Source: Gnetum montanum (taxonomy: Eukaryota; Streptophyta; Gnetopsida; Gnetales; Gnetaceae). Taken from it: 64,000 nt of DNA. The DNA lies in NCBI GenBank assembly GCA_015680685.1, contig MNCI01034964.1, forward strand, positions 196,063-260,062, read 5' to 3'. How positions within the stretch are numbered: the stretch's first letter is position 1; each line of letters begins with the position of its first letter. Both the position numbers and the translations under genes were made by a program. Below are positions 35,771 through 48,822 of the stretch, in pieces. The notes beneath the pieces are model-generated. The model worked only from the letters and a program-made list of their open reading frames with translations, was not told the DNA's origin and made no database searches.

Positions 35771-35880
35771 ACCCTCTAACTAAGGCTCTTCCTTCCTTAC
35801 TCTCTTTTCTTTTCTTTTTAAAGTAATGCTCATCCTTTGTAGTTTTTGTGGACTCATGATGGTAGGCAAGAAGGGGCACA
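35771..35880 (+). repeat. Repeat R', right part
   Basis: ACCCTCTAACTAAGGCTCTT followed by a CTTTTCTTTTC tract continues the homology to repeat R (minus strand of 12640-12700) that was broken off at 24341. Confidence 0.6.
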
Positions 35881-36899
35881 TCAATGTGATGCCATTGTTA
35901 ATGGTATGAACTTGATTTGAAACTTTGAAAAATAGGTATGATGGTTATCTTAATCATTATTGAAAAAATAACATATTAGAAACATGTTTAGGTTCCTTAT
36001 GTCCCAATCTCTAGAATCCCTTCTCATTCCATTATTCACCTCACTACTTCATGTAATTATGAGACTAATGGTATTGTATAGGATAGTACAGGATCACAAC
36101 CAAGGTGGTTGTATGTTATTTGGAATAAAGGCATGATCTACATTTAACTTCTAAGATACACATGGACATCTATAGAGGTGGTTATGTGAGGGAACTATGG
36201 TAAGAGCCTTCTTTGGGTAGGATTTGCTTACATGACTTTTTTTCATAATGCCTCTAAACCAAAGTAGCACACCTTTCAGAAAATCATGGAAAACTTCTCA
36301 AACTTTATGTATGATTTTGGAACTAATTCTCATCAATTTTTATTAATTTTATACTATTTTTATATTGAACTATACTTCAAATTCAATATTTTTTGATCAT
36401 ATTTTGAACCAGACCTTTGGTTTTAGTTGTTTAGAAACTTGTGAGCTTCCAAAGTTAAGCTCATTCATCATGGGCAATAAGGATGTAATTTTTGAAATTC
36501 TTTCTAACATCTCATTTTTAAACATTATGGTAATTGATAGTAAGAATGATCAAAATGAATTGAACAACTTAATGATTTAAGTTACCTTAGAGCCTTGGGA
36601 AACATTATTACAAAATCATCTTGAGTCTAAATGCTAAACATTTTTCATATTTTGAGCTAACCAAGGATCTAAAAAGGATTTGTTATTAAGGAAAAATTAA
36701 GGAAAAATACCAAACTAACATTGATCCTTTGATGAGTGTAGGTAATGCTATAACGAATGCCTAAGGTTGAAGCTCTTTTGCAAGGAGAGGAAAAGAGGCC
36801 AAGAAGAGAACATGCCCATAAACAAGTAGCATAAACAAGAATTAAAGTTGAAACATCACATGTTTGCTAGCTAGAAACCCATGGGTTGATGAGGAGCAA
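35881..36899. other. No gene identified
   Basis: Contains one 71-codon plus-strand frame (36365-36580) without recognisable motifs. It may be the 3' non-coding region of an old Athila-like element, since repeat R' precedes it and a Q LTR follows in the same orientation. Confidence 0.35.
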
Positions 36900-37303
36900 T
36901 TTTAGTCCATCCTTCAAAACATTCTACATAAGAGAAAAGCACCTAGATAATAATCAAGGTTGAAAAAATCAACATCACTAGGAAAAACATGAATATTTAT
37001 CATCAGAAAATTTTTGAAGACTTTTGTACTTTTATAAACTTTGATATCTTTCTAGTCTCTTTTTCTTTTTGTAATCCATCCCCTTGAATAAAATTTTGTA
37101 ATGTAACACTCAAGTAATGTAACACATACCCCTCTAGTCATGGTCACCACACAATTTTAGTAATGGAACCATATGCATTTATATATAACTTGAGGATGAT
37201 ATTTTCATCAGTCATAGGGATATGATAAAAAAACATATGTTGGGTAACTTCATCAATGCATCCCCATCAACACATCCTTATCAATGCATCTTAGATGCGT
37301 TGG
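36900..37303 (+). repeat. LTR of family Q, copy 4, left part (U3)
   Basis: U3 of a Q LTR cut by element C. It ends in a cluster of CATCAATGCATCCCCATCAA-type words (37245-37303). The same word type reappears immediately after C (GACGCATATGTGTTGATG at 55650), followed by the TATA box and the rest of the LTR. The left end is approximate. Confidence 0.55.
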
Positions 37304-38256
37304 TGTTAGGACATGAACTAAAACTCCTTGCACTTGCTTTCCTCCATTTTTCAAACTTGGGAAAGTAGTTGTTAACTTATGTGATCCACAGTTGTCAAAA
37401 ATTAAGATACTTAACTCAAATTTAATTTCCAATTATTTTCAAACTCATAGAGAGAATAATGTCTATCCTACGATCTCTAAGTGTCAATATTTAGAAGATA
37501 GAGGACTCAGAAATAAGTGGAGTTACCTTCAAATGGAGATGACAGTAGCATAGAAGGTTTTATTTGAGTTGGATAAGGTACTACATGCTCATGTGATTTG
37601 CATGAATCCATAGTATAGAGTTTTCTTTAAGATGCAATTCACTACCACTTGTAACTTATTTTGTAATAGAAATGTGAATCCATCAATGTGAGTCCTTGCA
37701 AATTGCACTAATGTCATAGTCATTATGAACCTTTCAGCCTAAATTGATCACTTGACTGTTATGATTTGAATACTCAAATGTTGGGAATGATTGAGTGAGA
37801 CTGTTGATTGCAGTCCTCGCAATAGTTGATTAACTAGATAATTCTTCTTTAGGTAGGAAGCTATGACCTAGTTGTAACTTATACCCAAGTCATAGCCATT
37901 AGCTAAAAGTTATTACAAACATCAACCAAAGCTATTTTTGTGTTAGATTGAAGTGGAATTATAAGAGAAAGTACACAAGGGTTATAGAGACATCTAGAGA
38001 GATATACATAGATATAATATATAGATAGATACTGAGAGAATTTGAAGATTTAAAATTAAGTTGAATAATACTATTGTAATGAGATTATTGTATTGAATTT
38101 GAATGATAAGATAGGTATTTCTTAATTACGAATGAATTAACGTGAAGTATTCTTCACCATGATTCTAGTAACCTTACCCTCACATAACTTATGATCCTCC
38201 ATTTGATTGATTTCCACATTCTATTGCACAGGAACACAAGACTAAAGAACCTAAAA
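37304..38256 (+). repeat. 5' LTR of element C
   Basis: 953 bp, from TGTTAGGACATG to CCTAAAA. It matches 48823-49477 and 55403-55646 over its whole length, for example GAATAATGTCTATC, GTGAGACTGTTGATTG, TTGAATTTGAATGATAAGAT and CTTCACCATGATT. The last two bases are AA where the 3' LTR has CA. Confidence 0.85.
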
Positions 38257-38257
38257 T

Positions 38258-38276
38258 TTTGGCACCATTATGATAG
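38258..38276 (+). other. Primer-binding site of element C
   Basis: TTTGGCACCATTATGATAG follows the 5' LTR by one or two bases. It matches the tRNA-Asp-type TTTGGCGCCGTTGCCGGGG with G-to-A and C-to-T differences. This primer type is characteristic of Athila/Tat elements. Confidence 0.65.
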
Positions 38277-39619
38277 TTATGGGTTATGGTGATATTTTCT
38301 AGATTTAAAATTTGTTTTATTTTTTATTTTTAATTATTTTCTTCATTTATATGACTTTGAATCAATCTTTCAATTTGTGTATGTTATAATTACTATAATT
38401 TCAAGTGACATTGATTGATTTGCATATCTTTCTTATTGATTTAGAAATAATGATCATTGATGAAGCACTTGTTCACACTCAAACATTCTTATGGTAGATT
38501 CATATCTTATTGTTCTTTTTCTTTTGTTTCTTCTTTCTTTTTCATTTCTTTTTAGGTTTATGGTTTGAATCTATGAGAAAGGTCAAAGTATGATAGATGA
38601 TACTATTCCTTCTTCATACATATCCAAAAAAAGCACTGAAAATATTTCAATGTCATCATAAGAATAATCTTTATTGTGAATTCTAGAGTTAATAAGGACA
38701 AATTTCATTTTGGTAAGAAGAACCAGCAATTTCAGAAGTAGATCCACAAACTCCTACAACTATAGGCACTAGAATTCATACTGTAGATAGACTTCATATT
38801 TTGGTTATTTCTCTATGAAAGGGAGTTGGTTTTCAATCTTATTTTTTAATGCTACCTAACTCAATCAAGTATCCATGAATATTGGTATTCCTATTTAATT
38901 TGAATTTGGTACATCGGTGTTAAATTGTAGGAGTCAATTGGGTTCTAAACCACCCACACAATCAAATTTTTCTTTATCCAAAGATATGGCTGGTCCATCC
39001 TCTTGTCCTCATTCTCTTCCTTCATAAGTTAATACTATGTACTATGCTAATAACCCTAATAACCTTTAGATATTTTTCATCAATAACATTTACAAGCCAT
39101 TCAACAAACTTTGTTGAATGCTTTAATACATGTTGCCCAACATACATGGCCACCATTGCCTATTAACTAATTTATCACTCTCCTATTTTAACATAAGTAC
39201 CTATTGCATAAAATATTTCTTCTACCATTTTTCAATCATGAAAACCTAGTATACTTCTAAATTATCCTAATGTGGCTTAAATTCATCAAATGGTAGAACA
39301 ACCTGCCATTCCTTTTAATCTACAACCTATTCCTATATCTTGTAATACAATTGCTCTTCCACCAGCACCATATAAAACCATATTTATGTAGGTACCCTAA
39401 TAACCCTATTCCAATACTTAGTCATTGATGTATATATGTCAAAGTATCCAACTAATATTCAATGTGCAAACTTCTCAAACATAATCTATGCCTCAACCAT
39501 AAATTTCACATCAAGGATTGCACCAATTACTACACTCAATACCTCATCATTTAGTACCCTTGGGTAATCAATTTAATTAGTTTTTATAATTTCAAATAAA
39601 GTTCCTTATCAAGGAATTC

Positions 39620-40960
39620 CTAATCAACTTTCATTAAAATATTTAATGGGAAGGAAATCAACAGCTAATCTCTTCCCCATTTTGTTGATTTTTTGACAAG
39701 ACATTGAGATTAAAAAGTTATCAACATTTTCTCAATTCTATGGTATAGATGATGAAATGTTGATGGTACAAGCATTTGAAACGTTGATAGTTACATGTGG
39801 TAATAACATTATGGAACATACTAAAAGAGTATCTTTTGCTTACATTTAGAGATCATATGTTATCATGGTATAGATCATTAAAACAATATTATATTTACTA
39901 TTGGAAAGGTTTTAAGAATGAGTTTTTAAATCAATTTTTATTTTCTGTAAAAATCCATCAATACAAGAAATAAATTTCAAGCTTTCAATGAAAATAACAT
40001 GAAACTTATGAACAAGCCTAAGATCATTTTAAAGTCATCAAGGGAAGGAATCCTAATAATGATTTTTTGAAATGTCAATTGTTAGGATTTTTTCTTGATG
40101 GTTTGACACCTATCACATGGAAAAGTATTGATTTTGCTTGTGGTGGTATGATTATGAGAATAATACTAGAAGCAACTTTTGATGCATTAGATAAAATAGT
40201 GGATCAATGAAAAAGTTAGCCTATGAATAAAAATGCTAATATGTTAGAACATATAATGATGACATGTTTGAAAAAAAAAATTAAGAAGGTTAATAATAAA
40301 TTATCATCTGTATCTATATCATCAAATGCTAGTGTGCATGGCCAATATTTCTAGTGTCCATAACAAGTGTCATCAATTCATAAAAATGAGACAATTTACA
40401 ACACTAACCAACTATAGGCTAGAAGTATAGATTTTCCTTATGCTTTTGTGATTTTTGGGGAGATTAATCACATTACTCATGATTGTGTCATGTTACCCTT
40501 TATTAAAAAACATGCTAATGTTGTAGGTATTCAAGGTGGCTAGGGAAGAAGTGCAACTTTACAAGGTAAGGAATGAAATCCAAATCAAATGAAAAATTAC
40601 TAGTCATGTCCTCCATTTTAGTCTAATTATGAAAATTATAATAACAATTTCAATCATTCTTGGAGACCTAATCAAAACCATGCGTTTCAACAACAAATGC
40701 TACAACAAAATGAAAACTTACAACATACTTTGCAGCAACAAAATGATCATATTATTAAGCTCATTAAAGCCTTCAAATATAAGGACACATTACCGGCATA
40801 AATAGAAAGAAATCCTAAGTATCAAGGAGACAATAATTACATGTGATTTCATCATCCAATAGTGACCAATGTAATGTAATGACTAAAAGTAGAAGAGTTA
40901 CTAATCTTTAAACTTCTTTTCAAAGAACTGTTAAGAACAAAGAATTAGAGGAAGAATTTG
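39620..40960 (+). pseudogene. Gag remnant of element C
   Basis: Plus-strand fragments include SQFYGIDDEMLMVQAFETLI (about 39730-39790), FKNEFLNQFLF-like sequence near 39915, FKVIKGRNPNDFLKCQ-like sequence near 40030, LLGFFLDGLTPITWKSIDFA (40080-40140) and an Asn/Gln-rich tail with NYNNNFNHSWRPNQNHAFQQ (40640-40690). This is the Athila-type gag pattern: a capsid domain followed by an N/Q-rich region. Stops and frame slips are common. A knuckle-like region near 40440-40500 has lost most Cys/His. Confidence 0.65.
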
Positions 40961-41169
40961 AAAGAATATTTACAAAGGAACTTTCTATGAATGAAGCACT
41001 TGATCTAAAGATTCCTTTGGAGAAAACCATTAATTCTTCTTCTCTATAGGTACCTTTTCCTCATAGATCAGAATAACATGAGGTTGATGATAAGCAACTT
41101 GAGAACCATTTTAAATATGTCACACTACATGTTCCATTATTCAGTGTTATTGAAGATACCTCCAATATG

Positions 41170-41765
41170 CTAAATATCTTAGGAAACTTTGTTCTATGAA
41201 AAAGAAAATTAAAATACCTAAGCATGTTAGCCTTGTTGAAACTATCACAAATATTTTGAAGGCTAAGATGCCTAAAAGGGCAATAAATCCTAGTAGTCCT
41301 ATGATTGCTTGCATGATTCATAATAGGAAATTTCATCATGCATTAGTGGATCAAGGGTCTAGTGTAAATATTATGTCATTTCAAATTTATCATTCATTTG
41401 GTTATGATCATATTAGACATACCAATATTACCATTTTCTTGGCTAATGAGTCTACTATTTATTTGAAAGATATTGTTGAGGATATATTGGTTTAGGTAGA
41501 TAAAGCTTTGTACATTATTGATTTCATTGTGCTAGATTATTATACATCTTCATTAAATAATTTTTATCATTCGATTTTAGCTAGGCCTGTACTGGTAAAT
41601 ATGGATGCATTTATTTATGTGAAAATTGGATTAATGACTTTAACATTTACAAATATGAACTTTTTATTCAATTTATATAATCTTGATAACCAATTTCAAG
41701 TTGATGAGCTTAATATGATAAATGCTTTAGTACCAAACATTCTTTCTTCAAAATTATGTGATTGA
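41170..41765 (+). pseudogene. Aspartic protease remnant of element C
   Basis: Two adjacent open stretches, 41196-41495 and 41508-41765, are separated by one TAG. The first has KMPKRAINPSSP, then CMIHNRKFHHALVDQGSSVN (catalytic D in DQGS, where Athila-type proteases have DLGA/S) and KDIVEDILV. The second continues VDKALYIIDFIVLDYYTSS, an ILARPVLVN segment corresponding to ILGRPFL, and VKIGLMTLTF. This is the best preserved coding block of C. Confidence 0.75.
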
Positions 41766-42059
41766 AGTGAGGCATATTAGGTATTAACAATGGAAGAATA
41801 AAAAGAGGTAACTATGAATGATTGAAGATACCTCATATGTACGTAGGTGGAAGATGCTTTGGATGGTAAGATTTTGTTTATGGTAGAAAATTGTTTTTTT
41901 ATTCCAAGTGGTGAGGAGGTAATTTAGATTTAAAGGAACTTCCATCTTACTTGAAATACAGTTAAAGAAATCCTTGAAACAAAGATTGATACATGTTCTA
42001 ATAATTCTCTTGAAGCTTTTTCTTGGTCACCTTTGGATCTTAAACAGGGAATTTCTCCA

Positions 42060-42790
42060 TAAATTATTCAACATCATATCCATTTGGAGGCTAACGTTAG
42101 ATCACAAAAGTAACTATGTAGGAGACTAAACTTTGCTTTAAAACAAGCAATAAAAGATGAAATTTTGAAATTTTTTTAGGTAGGTATTATTTATTTTATT
42201 TATAATTCTAAGTGGGTTAGTCCTATTATGGTTGTATCTAACATGTATAGTAAGTGGCATGCTTGTATTAATTTTTGTGAATTAAATAAATGAGCAAGCA
42301 AGGACCAATTTCTGGTTCCATATTTAGATTAAATTTTAGACAAACTTCAAGGGCATGAATTTTATTCTTTTCTAGATGGTTTTAGTGGTTATAATCAAAT
42401 TTTAGTTTTCCTAGAAGATCAACATAAGAAAACCTTGGCTATACCATAAGGGGCTTTGGAATTTCAACATATGCCCTTTAGATTGTATAATTCTTGTACT
42501 ACATTTCAAAGGGCTTTGACATCTATTTTTTCAGATATGATTGATTCATTTCTTGAGGTTTTCATGGATGATTTTTTAGTCTAAAATGATTCATTCTCTA
42601 ATGCCTTGCATCATCTTGAATTACTCTTATGTAGCTGTATTAATAAGGGTCTTAGACTATCTTGGAAAAAGTGTCATTTCATGATGTCTTCTGGTCTCCT
42701 ATTAGGCCACATTGTGAGTAAAAAGGGAATTTTTATATATCCTGAAAAATAAAAGTTATTTTCCATCTTACTCCTCCCATTTATATGAAA
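42060..42790 (+). pseudogene. Reverse transcriptase remnant of element C
   Basis: The plus strand shows YNSKWVSPIMVV, a worn fingers motif (HACINFCELNK), EFYSFLDGFSGYNQI (about 42355-42400), HMPFRLYNSCTTFQRALTSI (42470-42525), the catalytic FMDDF at 42561-42575, and LSWKKCHFMMSSGLLLGHIV (42658-42718). Several TAA/TAG codons stand where Gln or Trp is expected. Typical Ty3/gypsy order. Confidence 0.8.
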
Positions 42791-42889
42791 GGTTTACATG
42801 CGTTTCTAGGACATTCTAGTCTTTATAGATGATATATCAAAGATTTTTTATTGATTACTCAACCATTGGTAAATTTTTTACAAAAATAC

Positions 42890-43420
42890 ATTATTTCTAA
42901 GTGGATTGAAGATTTCCAAAATGCATTTGAAACCTTAAAATCAAAGCTTTCTTTAGCACCAATATTATAGGGACCTAACTCAAGAAAATATTTTGAGCTT
43001 ATGATAGAGGCCTCAAATTTTCCAATTTGAGTTGTATTAGGTTAGAGTAAAGATAGTGTTCCATATGTTATTTATAATATTTCTAAGACATTAGCCCCTA
43101 CTCAAATTAATTATACTACTACCAAAAAAGAGATGTTAGTAGTTGTATATAGTTTAGATAAATTTCATCATTATTTAATTGGTTTTCATTCTATAGTATT
43201 TACTTATCATGCTACTATTAAATATTTCATAATAAATGAAATGAAAGTCCAAGCTTAATTCATTTGTATCTTTTGATGCAAGAATTTGGTTTAGTGATTC
43301 ATGATGAGAAGGAATCTAAAAATTTAGTAGGAAATCATTTGTCCAAATTTGAGCATAATGTAGATTTGGAGACATCTCACATGTTTAATGATGCATTTTC
43401 AAATGAGTAGTTGTTTCCTT
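42890..43420 (+). pseudogene. RNase H remnant of element C
   Basis: Contains SRKYFELMIEASNFPI (about 42980-43025), PYVIYNISKTLAPTQINYTT (43058-43117) and KKEMLVVVYSLDKFHHYLIG (43126-43185). The IEAS stretch corresponds to the D.AS start of gypsy RNase H domains with D replaced by E. It joins RT on one side and the integrase on the other. Confidence 0.7.
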
Positions 43421-43559
43421 GTTGGGCTAGGACTATTATTTCTATGGTTTTAGATCCTTGGTATGCAGATATTGCTAATTATTTAGCTATATGCAAAATA
43501 CCAAATTCTTGAACTAAAGGATAGAAATAGGCCTTTGTCATTAAGGTATAGCAGTTCAT

Positions 43560-44700
43560 TTGGGAAGATTCATTCCTATATAAGATTTGCAAAGATCAAG
43601 TCATTTGACAATGTCTATCAGAGGTAAAACAACAAGAGGTAATTACTTTCAACCATGGTGGAGTATGTGGAGGTCACTTTGTAGGTAAGAAAACTTCATA
43701 CAAAAACCTCCATGTTAGTTTTTGTTGACCTACTTTGTTAAAAGATACTTATGCATATTGTAAGAGATATGAATAATGCTAGAATATGGGAGGACTCACA
43801 AGATGGAAAGACATGCCATTGTTTCCTATCGCAATGTAATGTAAGTCCATTGATTATTAAAACATTTATTCCATGGGCCCTTTTTGTTCAAGAAACTCTT
43901 GTATGTATATCTTAGCTTCCATTGATTATCTCACAAAATGGGTTTTGGCAAAAGCAACTAGTCATGATGATTCAAAAATAGTAGTTAGGTTCTTGAAAGA
44001 AGACTTACTTTCATGCTTTGGACACCTAAAAATCCTAATTAGCAATCAGGGAACATTTTATATTAACGATATAATGGGGAAATTGCTACAAAAAATTGGA
44101 ATTACTTATCATATTTCTACTACCTATCACCCTAAATCAAATGGTTTAGTTGAAATTATGAATAAGAAAATTAAAAAAAATTTACAAAAATTTCTAGTAA
44201 AGAATAAACCATATTGATATTATTGATTACTTGATGCATTGTGAGCTATTTGTGTGTCATATAAGTCATCTCTTGACTTTACCCCATATACACTAGTATT
44301 TGATAAGAGATGCCTTGTTTCTTATTTGATTTAAAATAAGTCCTTTTGAATGCAATGTCAATAAGAAATGTACTTGGATGCATGTCTTTTTTTCCCATTT
44401 ATTTACTTTAAACCATTTAGATGAAGATTTTATTCATGCTCTAGATAGGCAATGTTTGATAAATAAACAAATGAATATGTGGTATGATAAAAAGATTATG
44501 TGAAAGCTATTATTAGAATGTGAGTATTTTTAATATTTAATATGAGGCTTAAGAATTTTGCTAAGAAATTAGTATTAAAATTGGAGGGTCCTTTTAGGAT
44601 TATTAAGATCTTAGTTAATTGCATAGTTGACATTTCTAGGCTTGGTAGTTCTGAGTCTTTACAGGAAAATGGTTAATGAATTGAATGTTATTTCAAACAA
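43560..44700 (+). pseudogene. Integrase remnant of element C
   Basis: HGGVCGGHFVGKKTS and CKRYE...C supply the HHCC zinc-binding end (about 43651-43780). 43873-44217 is open and holds ASIDYLTKWVLAKATSHDD (first catalytic D), SCFGHLKILISNQGTFYIND (second D replaced by N) and STTYHPKSNGLVEIMNKKI (catalytic E region). A short C-terminal region to about 44700 contains FAKKLVLKLEGPFRI-like residues. No chromodomain is present. Confidence 0.8.
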
Positions 44701-47269
44701 TAGCCCTACTTTAATAGTGAGATGATTACCTTAACTAATGCTTCTTATCAAAAAGCTGGATTTAATCTAACCATGCATCCTTATGAGATTGTCTTACCTT
44801 TATGCTTCTTATTGTAACAAGTTAATAACTTTGTTGGCATTTTCTTTATCTTTGACAAGTCCTAGGTGATAGGTACTATGAGCCATACATTATATTTTTA
44901 TTAATACTTATGCATGGTAGTGGCCATTGTTGTTATCAAGTCTTTTATGGTGTCTATGGAAACATATATTTTATGGTATTTAGGCTTCAATGAGTTAAAT
45001 TGATAGATGTTCGACTTGTTCTATCGCATGAGTTTTTGGGAACTTTTATCTTTAAAACATTTTTTAAACTTTTACTATAAATAAAGTAAAGGTTGGATTA
45101 TGGGATTTTGTCCCATGGATAGGTTTTGTTAGATTTTTATTTGGAAATTAATAAATTCTCTTGGTTTATAGTAGACATATTGTTAGCTCAATATGTTATT
45201 TCATAACAAACTTGAGGCTCTAGGTCTTCCTTAATCAGGGACTTAGGATAAGAGATGTCATGAGATATCAAACATGAACCATGGGGATAATTATGGGAAA
45301 TTTCTTGCATAGGGATTGAACTTGTACTAGGAGAAAAGTTTCTGTTATTTATGGATCATGTTCTAATCATAGTATAACAAGCAGTCATAACCTATTGCAC
45401 AGGTACAAAATGGATAATGGCTTTTAATAAACATCTTGTCCAATTGCACCTGTGGAATTGCACCAAAAGTAAACTTTTCATTGTTTATGGACCATTATCT
45501 AATGGCAATGTAGGAATTCCATAATCACTAAAAATATTATTCTTAAAAAAGAGAAAAATAGAATTAATCGCTAATAAATTATTTTGGATGCTAAGCTCTC
45601 TCTTGTTCATGACCACACAATAAGTTTATTATGTTGATGTATAAAGTGTCTCAATCACCAACAACTACTTTTAGTAAGGAGGGCTATGTACTTTTGACAA
45701 AGGTAGTGTCATAAGACATGGATAAGTTGGTAAATAATGATTCATGAATGGATAAACATGATAGTGTTGTGTATTTGTATTACTCTTTTTGAAGTAACTT
45801 TACTTAAGTTATCATCCAATGTCTTGATATTTACCAAGCAGTAACACATTAGTTATTCTTCTATCACAATGTTTTTCTTATTTTTTCTTACTTTCTTTTC
45901 CCTTTACTCTATTTTCTATTCTTTTTTCTCAATATTTTTTGAAAAATTCTCTTAGACTAAAAAGTGCAAGTAGGATGCAACTCACAGTCACTTGGAGTCT
46001 CATTGCGAGCTTAATTATAAGACATAATCACCATGGAGTTCAATCTATTAAAGTTTTTTACCTACAATGGAGTGTGGCTCATAGTTCACCATAATTTGGA
46101 ATTCATATTTTCAATTTTTGGATAGTGCGGATGACTACAATCTATAGTGCATCACACTGTATTGTTAATTTCTTACATTTGTAGAATAGTATGATGAGAT
46201 GCAACCCACAATTGATTACAACTTTGAAATTTTAAAATTTTTTTGTTGCCATGTTATGATAGGTTATGACTTGCATTCAGCTGCAACCTAATGAAAAATA
46301 AAAATTGAAAGTAATTTCACAAAACAAAAAAATCATTTTGCATCATAGAGCACCACAAGACACATGCAAGAGCTAAAGCAAGCTTCCATCATACACATGT
46401 AGACCAGATTTGACCTCCAAGTCTTCTTTCCTTTGTAAAATGCATAAGGCAAGCCTCAAATATCTTTTTTCATAAGAAAATTTCCTCTAAGATTTCTAGT
46501 TGCACACTGTTGTAAGTAAATATGGGGCATCAACATTATTTTTGAAAGTAAATGTTTATGGATGAATTCTAGTTTTTTGGTATTCTCCTTGATATTCTAG
46601 TAATTTTCTCTTTAGTTTTCCAAAAAAATTAGTGATTTTGAATGTTGTATTAAACTAGGTTTTTATGTTTTCTTTTAAAAGCTTCTAGTTCTTGCTAAAT
46701 ACAAAGTTAGAAACTAAGATAAGAATATCTTTTGTAACAAGATAATGCTATGGTTTGTGCATGAGCAATTGGAACTAAAATTTTATTACTAGAAGCGATA
46801 TTATGTTTTACTATAGCTCTCCTACTTGCAAATAGTTTAATATCAAGTTCAATTTTGGCTTTCTCTAAGCCATAGTTGGGAAAACAATAATGTCAATTTG
46901 AGAATTACTTAACAATACAAGATAGTATTAAGATAGTCAATGTGTGTTCTTCTGAACTACATTTATTCTATAGTAGTGAAGTCACTATCAGGTGTTAAAT
47001 AGATTCCTTATTATATAATTCCAAATATTTTTCTACCTAAATATTTATTTTCTACCTTTGTACTAGGCATGTACATTAAGGATGACATAGTCCTACTTTG
47101 AGGCACCAATGTTGAGATTTGGGAATTGCTGGTGTTGAATTTTACAATTATTTTTTTTTCATACTTTCTATAATTTATTTGAAATTTTGAATTTTTTTCA
47201 TGTTTTTTTTATGTATTCTATTATCATTATATGATTATTGATGTTCATTGTAGTAAGGAACTTCTCACG
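44701..47269 (+). other. Non-coding spacer of element C between integrase and 3' ORF
   Basis: No protein domain. About 45960-46310 is rich in GCAACTCACA, GCAACCCACA and GTTATGACTTGCA-like words, which also recur in the C LTR (for example 37870-37900). This long spacer is usual in Athila/Tat elements. Confidence 0.5.
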
Positions 47270-48660
47270 CATCCCAACATAAGAGGGAACATCCTCAAGA
47301 ACAATCTTTGATAGATGTAGACCCAATAGCATGAAGTTGTGCTCAAGAGGAGGAGCAAGAATGCACTCATAGGGAGAAAATGAAGGGTTTAAATCATAAG
47401 CATTAGGAGGTGAAGTTTTCTATAGTTTCATTAAGGATACCTAGGATCTTCAAGCCCCTTATGGAACTGGTGAATTTACCAATTGCAGCTTCTTTGAAAA
47501 TGCACAACCAGGAGTTTTTCTTGACAAGAGGTAAGGAATTATACAAGAAAGAGGTTGGTCACTTCTATAAAACATTGAAGAGGACCTCACTAGCATCATG
47601 GACATTTTAGGTTGGCACTAGGTCCTATGATATTAGCAAGGCCCTCATTGATGAGATCCTTGAAACGCATGTGGGATCCAATAGATAGCACTTTATGGTG
47701 GCATCATCAAAGAAGAAGACTCAGTTTGCTAGGCTCTTCCTTGATGTGGTGATGGATGAATTAAGATGGCCCTACAATAATCTTTCTCCTACAAGGAGGG
47801 GTTTTTCAAGGGCAGTGGTGATGAATATTTTTGGAAACTCTCATTTTATATATGTCATGTCCTTTGGCATGTTGGTGATGAGTGATTTGGAGAATCCTTG
47901 GATCCTCAATTATTCATATATTATTTTGTCCAAGATGGAGTTGGTAAATTGAGATGCTAGTGAGGTTCCCTTTGCATTAGTGATCTTGGCATTGTATTGG
48001 CATTTCTAGATTCATCCACCTATCCTACCCATCAAGGAGGTCATTGCATGAGGCAAGGACTAGTTCCTAATTTTGGAATGTATCTTCTATACTCAACAAC
48101 TACCTAAAATACAATATGAGGAGGTCTAGTGGATTCCTAATTCAAAAATTTCTAGAGATAAGGTCAAGACTACTTGGAAGGTTTATTATGCTAAATTACA
48201 GCAATAATAGCCATAGCAGTAGTAGCAAGGTATGATGGGTGTTGACTAGGCTTTGGTGAGAGCCAAAGCTTAACTCATGGCTAGGTTGGAAATCCTACAA
48301 GTAAGTCTCATTACATATTGTAATGAGATGGAGATGCATCTTCATGTTCACTATGATCAACCTGAGAGGAGGTAGTACCAGTTTGCCTCCAATGTGAAGA
48401 TCTTGGGGCATCATCTATTTTTCATGATAGTCACTAGAAGGTTGGTGAATATATGGACCTAGAGTTTGCACCCACGAAACCCCAATCACTAAGGTAGGCT
48501 AGGCTAGACCATTTGGTCCTATGGACTAAGTGGATGACAAGGTAATAGAGGAACATTTCATAAGGAAGTAGGTGATGATGCACCTCAACCTCCTCCTTTA
48601 TCATATGTTTATGCACCCCCTTTAGGAAAAGGCTCAGCTCCTCCAACTTGAGCATTTTCA
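47270..48660 (+). pseudogene. 3' accessory ORF of element C
   Basis: Two longer open stretches (47410-47610 and 47695-47952) plus flanking fragments. They include NLPIAASLKMHNQEFFLTRG (47475-47534), KEVGHFYKTLKRTSLASW, KKTQFARLFLDVVMDELRW, VMSFGMLVMSDLENPW and HPPILPIKEVIA, followed by a Gln-rich helix and a Pro-rich end (QPPPLSYVYAPPLGKGSAPP, then a stop near 48651). It resembles the 'putative plant transposon protein' ORFs found 3' of integrase in Athila/Tat-like elements. The biochemical role is unknown. It has at least five stops. Confidence 0.55.
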
Positions 48661-48799
48661 TTCCTCACTTTTTTGTTTCCTTCTCTCCTTTATATTTTTT
48701 GGGATGCTATGATATAGGGGATTTCTTCCATTGTATGCTCTTTCATTTATAAAATTTTCATTACTTTACATGCATTATTTTTCTTTCTTTTATCAAGAC

Positions 48800-48822
48800 A
48801 ATAAAGAGCTAGTTAGGGGCTA
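48800..48822 (+). other. Polypurine tract of element C
   Basis: AATAAAGAGCTAGTTAGGGG followed by CTA abuts the 3' LTR start (TGTTAGG at 48823), the expected place for plus-strand priming. Confidence 0.55.

Noticed and set aside
35649-35879. 76-codon minus-strand frame with a hydrophobic C-terminus
   Set aside because: It spans the U3 module of the D 5' LTR and the join to repeat R', so it crosses an insertion boundary and is not a gene.
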